64,000 bases of DNA, from assembly GCA_003104975.1 (NCBI GenBank), contig PQAM01000015.1:1-64000 (forward strand), given 5' to 3'. Under the pieces are notes generated by a model that saw only the letters and a list, made by a program, of their open reading frames with translations, ran no database searches and was not told the DNA's origin. The stretch is from Candidatus Methylomirabilota bacterium (lineage in GTDB: Bacteria > Methylomirabilota > Methylomirabilia > Methylomirabilales > Methylomirabilaceae). The translations under genes were made by a program, and so were the position numbers. Below are positions 60,712-64,000 of the stretch, piece by piece. Each line of letters starts with the position of its first letter. Positions within the stretch are counted from its first letter, which is position 1.

Positions 60712-61515
60712 TTATGTGACAATCAGTCCGGCGTAGCCGACGACGCTGGAGTAATCTTTGGTGATGTCGCCTGAATGAGCGTAGCGGACCAGTTCCGTTG
60801 AGGTAGCCCCAAGCTCTTTAGCCGCAATCAGCATGGCCGTGGTCGGATGAAATCCACACATGGTGATACCTTCGCGTCGTACGACTCGATGCAGGCGCTC
60901 TGGATCGCACGCCAGGATCGCATCGATTGCGTGGCGATCTTTTACCTGAGCCTGTTCCCGGCTGACGTAATGACTCATGTCGGTGCTGGCCACCATCAGT
61001 ACCGATCGATCCGACTCTTGGATGGTCCGAGCCACCGCCAACCCAACGTCCCGGCAGACGGCATATTCGCTGCTGAAGAGGCAGATCGGCACGAAAGAGA
61101 AGGACCGGCCGGACGCCTGAAGCAGGGGGAGCTGTACCTCGATCGAGTGCTCGCGCCGGTGCCCAAGATCATCCTCCTCGATCGTCTGGGAGTATCGTAG
61201 GATTGCTTGAGCCAACTCTGTATCAACGGGCACCTGTCCCAGGGGCGTTTCCCATGCGCCCTCGGTCATAATCGCCACCCCCGCTCCTACGCCGGTGTGG
61301 TTCGGCCCCAGAAGAACCACCACATCCGGAACGATGAGCCTGGCATAGACGGCTCCGGCCACCCTCCCGGAATACATATAGCCGGCATGAGGGACAACGG
61401 CCCCGATCGCCCGGACCCTGGGGGACTCCCCTGCGATCAAGTCGGCGGCCTGCGCTTGCAACCGGTCGGGTATCCCCGGATAGAACGAGCCGGCTACGAC
61501 CGCCCGTCGAATCAT
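60712..61515 (-). CDS. amrB: MEMO1/AmmeMemoRadiSam system protein B
   Basis: A 267-residue MEMO-family protein: RRAVVAGSFYPGIPDRLQAQ, the metal-ligand region VVPHAGYMYSG, LGPNHTGVG, EHSIEVQLPLLQ and ASTDMSHYV. His and Asp residues form the dioxygenase-like iron site of the fold. In bacteria it usually occurs with an AMMECR1 protein and a radical SAM enzyme; neither partner is in the window. Its reaction is unknown. Confidence 0.9.
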   Translation of the reverse strand: MIRRAVVAGSFYPGIPDRLQAQAADLIAGESPRVRAIGAVVPHAGYMYSGRVAGAVYARLIVPDVVVLLGPNHTGVGAGVAIMTEGAWETPLGQVPVDTELAQAILRYSQTIEEDDLGHRREHSIEVQLPLLQASGRSFSFVPICLFSSEYAVCRDVGLAVARTIQESDRSVLMVASTDMSHYVSREQAQVKDRHAIDAILACDPERLHRVVRREGITMCGFHPTTAMLIAAKELGATSTELVRYAHSGDITKDYSSVVGYAGLIVT

Positions 61516-61551
61516 CGTCGATTCCTCACGGCCCGCTCAGCGCTCCACATC

Positions 61552-62658
61552 CTACCGTGTCGATAACGAACGATCCACACCGGCTCGACAGGCCGGACCC
61601 GCACTGAGGAGCGTTGCAGCCGCTTCGATGACCTGCTCGACCGAGATCGATTGCATACACAGACGATCTGTTTCGATCAGACACCGTCGCTTTGAACAGG
61701 GGCTGCACGGCAAGGGCACCCGCAGCACGACCCCTTCACCCCCATAGGGACCGACAAGTCGCGGATCGGTCGGGCCAAAGAGCGCAACCAGGGGCGTACC
61801 GAGGGCGGCTGCCAGGTGCATAGGACCGGAATCCACCGTTACCAGAAGGTCGATCCGCTGAAGGAGTGCAATCAGATCCTTAAGGTCGGTCCGACCGGTG
61901 GCCACGAACGGTGGTGGGTTCATGCGACGCGCCAGACGCCTGGCAATCGGAAGGTCCGCGGAGGATCCGATAAAAATGATCCTGGCCCCATACCGATGAG
62001 CCAGTATCTCCCCCACGTGCGCGAACTCCCCCTCTCCCCAGAGTTTCGTGCGCCAACGCGCCTGAGGATTGAGGGCGATCACCGGCATATTCGGCCCGAC
62101 CCCTGCCTCCGCCAGGAGCGCCTCCGCCCTCGCCCCGTCGTCTGGCCTGGAAGCGAATACAAAGGTCTTCACCAGCGGTTCTGCGCCCAGAAACCTGGCA
62201 GCCTCCAGGTACCGGTCTACGGCATGCACAGGCCCGGGCGGAAGCGGCACCACGTGCGTCAACGCGCGCCCGCTCCCCTCGCGGCCCCCCGCGAGGCCGA
62301 CCCGGAATGGTGCACCGGCGCAGAGCACCATCAGCGCGCTCTTCAGCAATCCCTGCAAATCAATCACCAGGTCGTACTGACCGCGACGGAGTTCCGCGAT
62401 CAGCGCCGCGACCTCCCGCAGCGTCCCCGACCCGTGAAGGGGCGATCGCACCGCTCTTCCCCACCGCCTGCGGCCTGACACGATGACCCGATCCAGCAGG
62501 GGATGACCCAGCAGCAGCCCTGCCGCCTCCTCCTCTATCAGCCACGCGATATATCGATCGGGGTACCGTCGTCTGAGCGAGCTGAGAAACGGCAGCGCAT
62601 GGACCACATCGCCGAGCGAACTCGGCTTGATGATGAGGATGCGCTGTACCCGGTCCAT
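61552..62658 (-). CDS. LPS heptosyltransferase (GT9)
   Basis: A 368-residue GT9 enzyme: RILIIKPSSLGDVVHALPFL opening (KPSSLGD), LVIDLQGLLKSAL, the nucleotide-sugar region LNPQARWRTKLW, and VDSGPMHLAAALGTPLVALF, FGPTDP. It adds ADP-heptose to the LPS core (heptosyltransferase I-like). The ATG at 62658 matches the family start. It lies 29 bases after the next heptosyltransferase fusion, so an LPS-core operon. Confidence 0.92.
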   Translation of the reverse strand: MDRVQRILIIKPSSLGDVVHALPFLSSLRRRYPDRYIAWLIEEEAAGLLLGHPLLDRVIVSGRRRWGRAVRSPLHGSGTLREVAALIAELRRGQYDLVIDLQGLLKSALMVLCAGAPFRVGLAGGREGSGRALTHVVPLPPGPVHAVDRYLEAARFLGAEPLVKTFVFASRPDDGARAEALLAEAGVGPNMPVIALNPQARWRTKLWGEGEFAHVGEILAHRYGARIIFIGSSADLPIARRLARRMNPPPFVATGRTDLKDLIALLQRIDLLVTVDSGPMHLAAALGTPLVALFGPTDPRLVGPYGGEGVVLRVPLPCSPCSKRRCLIETDRLCMQSISVEQVIEAAATLLSAGPACRAGVDRSLSTR

Positions 62659-62687
62659 CGGTACAGGGTCACGTCGGGATGGGGCGC

Positions 62688-64000
62688 TCATCCCTGGTGG
62701 CGCCTTTGCGCAATCCACTCGGCAGCCTCCAGCAGATCGCTCGCCGTATGGGCGGGCATCGGACCCCCTGCTGCGCGCAGGCGCTCCAACGACTCCCGCC
62801 CGTAGCCTGTCAGCACCAGCACCGCAGGGAGACCCAGCCGATCCGCCAGCCGCATGTCGCTGACCTTGTCCCCAACCACATACGACCGTTCCAGGTCCAC
62901 CTGTTGCTCAGCGGCCGCCTGCTGAACCAATCCGGGTTCAGGCTTCCGACACAGACAGCCGCGTCTGTACGGGAATCGTCCTTCCCGAGGATGGTGAGGA
63001 CAGTAGTAAAAGGCGTCGGTCTCTCCACCATCCGCTTGGAGCAGTTGCAGAAGCCGTCGATGCACCGCTTCGACCGACTTCTCAGTGGCGTCCCCCCTGG
63101 CGACTCGCGCCTGGTTACTGACGACGATCCGCAGATACCCTGCTTCGCCAAGGCGTTTCAATGCCGCCGCTGCGCCGGGGATCGGTCTCATCAGCTCGGG
63201 GTGTTGGATCGCCCCGATCTCCTCATTGATGGTGCCGTCCCTGTCCAGAAAGACCGCAGGGGCTCGCCGGATAGTCTGCTCGACGGAAAGGGGCACACGC
63301 GTGAGCAGCGCCTCCGCCGCAGCCACGACCCGTTCCACGTCCAGCCCCTGCATGCATCGATGATCGATCGGGCAGTCGCGGTAGCGGCACGGGCTGCAGG
63401 TCGGTGGATTCTGAACAACCTGATGACCGATACCGAGAGGGGCTGTGTGGCGAGGATCCGTAGGACCGAATAGCGCGACGCAAGGGATCCCCAAGGCGGA
63501 GGCCAGATGCATCGTCCCCGTATCGTTCGTTAGTAAGAGCGTACACCGCTTCAGCAGGCTGGCCAACTCAGTCAGACCCGTCCGGCCGCCGAAATCGATC
63601 ACCGTCCCGCGGATCCGATCGCGAAGGATTTTCGTTAGTGACGCCTCCCGCGATGAGCCGAACAGCAAGGCAATCGCATCAAACCGATCGGCCAGACGCT
63701 CGGCGACAGCCGCAAATCGCTCGATGGGCCAGCGCTTTGCCGTCCCATAGCTGGCCCCCGGTGTGATGCCGATGACCAGGGAGTGAGGGGGAAGGCCCGA
63801 TTCAGTGAGCAGCTTCTCGGCCTCCGCGTCGCTCTCCGGCGGCAGCAGGAACCCGCCGGGCCGGACCCACGCATCCCACTTGAGCGCCCGCAGCAATCCA
63901 AGGTAGGCCTCAGCCTGATGGAGCACGGCCCCGCTCGATGGCCGCACCCCGACCGTCAACAGCGGGCCCCGCCCGTCGGCGATATAGCCGATACGATGCG
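62688..64000 (-). CDS. Heptosyltransferase II - GmhB phosphatase fusion (5' end outside window)
   Basis: The frame runs open past the window edge; the codons before 63959 continue RIGYIADGRGPLLT, part of the WaaF fold. The C-terminal end of a GT9 heptosyltransferase (GITPGASYGTAKRWPIERFA, NDTGTMHLASALGIP) is followed by a HAD phosphatase of about 185 residues (VFLDRDGTINEEIG, VVSNQARVARG, CLCRKPEPGLVQ, YVVGDKVSDM). This resembles GmhB, which dephosphorylates heptose-1,7-bisphosphate. Joining precursor synthesis to transfer in one chain is unusual. Confidence 0.92.
   Translation of the reverse strand, partial: HRIGYIADGRGPLLTVGVRPSSGAVLHQAEAYLGLLRALKWDAWVRPGGFLLPPESDAEAEKLLTESGLPPHSLVIGITPGASYGTAKRWPIERFAAVAERLADRFDAIALLFGSSREASLTKILRDRIRGTVIDFGGRTGLTELASLLKRCTLLLTNDTGTMHLASALGIPCVALFGPTDPRHTAPLGIGHQVVQNPPTCSPCRYRDCPIDHRCMQGLDVERVVAAAEALLTRVPLSVEQTIRRAPAVFLDRDGTINEEIGAIQHPELMRPIPGAAAALKRLGEAGYLRIVVSNQARVARGDATEKSVEAVHRRLLQLLQADGGETDAFYYCPHHPREGRFPYRRGCLCRKPEPGLVQQAAAEQQVDLERSYVVGDKVSDMRLADRLGLPAVLVLTGYGRESLERLRAAGGPMPAHTASDLLEAAEWIAQRRHQG

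Overview
The window reads as an ordinary GC-rich bacterial chromosome from a Gram-negative organism: it carries LPS-core heptosyltransferases, an OmpH/Skp chaperone, several lipoproteins, GlnE/GlnB/glutamine synthetase control and an IPTL-CTERM protein. The gene mix would fit a deep-branching lineage such as NC10/Methylomirabilota. No gene here is diagnostic, so that placement is a guess. No tRNA, CRISPR array, prophage or complete insertion sequence was seen. The one structural RNA gene recognised is RNase P RNA.

Layout. (1) 0-7.1 kb is a defence cluster: a truncated copy of a mod start, an AAA ATPase/DUF4276 pair, type III methyltransferase Mod, a BrnT/CopG-type toxin-antitoxin pair, and the Res helicase-nuclease. 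(2) 7.1-11.8 kb holds an ECF sigma/anti-sigma pair and three tiny membrane-protein genes. Two of these are a near-identical duplication, and all three share a GAACC-type upstream motif. A site-2-protease gene that has lost its catalytic core and a TerC-family protein lie between them. (3) 11.8-17.3 kb holds an ACP-FAAL-PlsC fusion, a frameshifted DNA-glycosylase-like gene, a 32-residue membrane ORF, rnpB and an atypical SDR. (4) 17-24.3 kb is the nitrogen block: ArsA-like ATPase, glnE, a glycine-zipper lipoprotein, glnA and glnB. (5) 24.5-32.1 kb holds galT, a lipoprotein, the 5-oxoprolinase genes pxpABC, an ACT protein, remnants of small genes, ispH, a lipoprotein and ompH.

(6) 32.1-47.4 kb is a sulfur island and the most interesting part. 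Sat, APS reductase and sulfite reductase make sulfide. A TsuA/YeeE transporter and two TusA proteins handle thiosulfate or persulfide sulfur. CysK and an M. tuberculosis-type CysM make cysteine. A sulfur-carrier-E1 fusion and a JAMM peptidase point to protein-thiocarboxylate chemistry, and an Rrf2 regulator heads the operon behind a consensus promoter. At the far end a SAM-I riboswitch with a visible terminator/antiterminator controls NIL-domain protein, ThrC-like enzyme and a second sulfur carrier ending GGY. I infer a methionine (homocysteine) branch in which a ThrC-type enzyme may take sulfur from a thiocarboxylated carrier. Both sulfur carriers have their diglycine masked, which would give the JAMM peptidase a job.

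(7) 47.6-57.1 kb holds purN-purH-purD-purE, a membrane glycosylation/lipid set (ArnT-like, GT2, flippase-like, PAP2), and selD. The selD gene has an in-frame UGA at its active-site position, followed by a hairpin. (8) 57.1-60.7 kb is a decayed accessory patch: an orphan HicB, repeats, and pieces of a second type III restriction system around an MntA/HepT pair whose HepT end is lost. An IPTL-CTERM beta-propeller protein abuts it. (9) 60.7-64 kb holds a MEMO-family protein and two LPS heptosyltransferases, the last fused to a GmhB-type phosphatase and running off the window.

Two families of palindromic intergenic repeats (TCATTCC... and TCATTGCGAG...) recur at about 4.3, 15.5, 29.3-29.5, 37.5, 41.6 and 57.4-57.7 kb.
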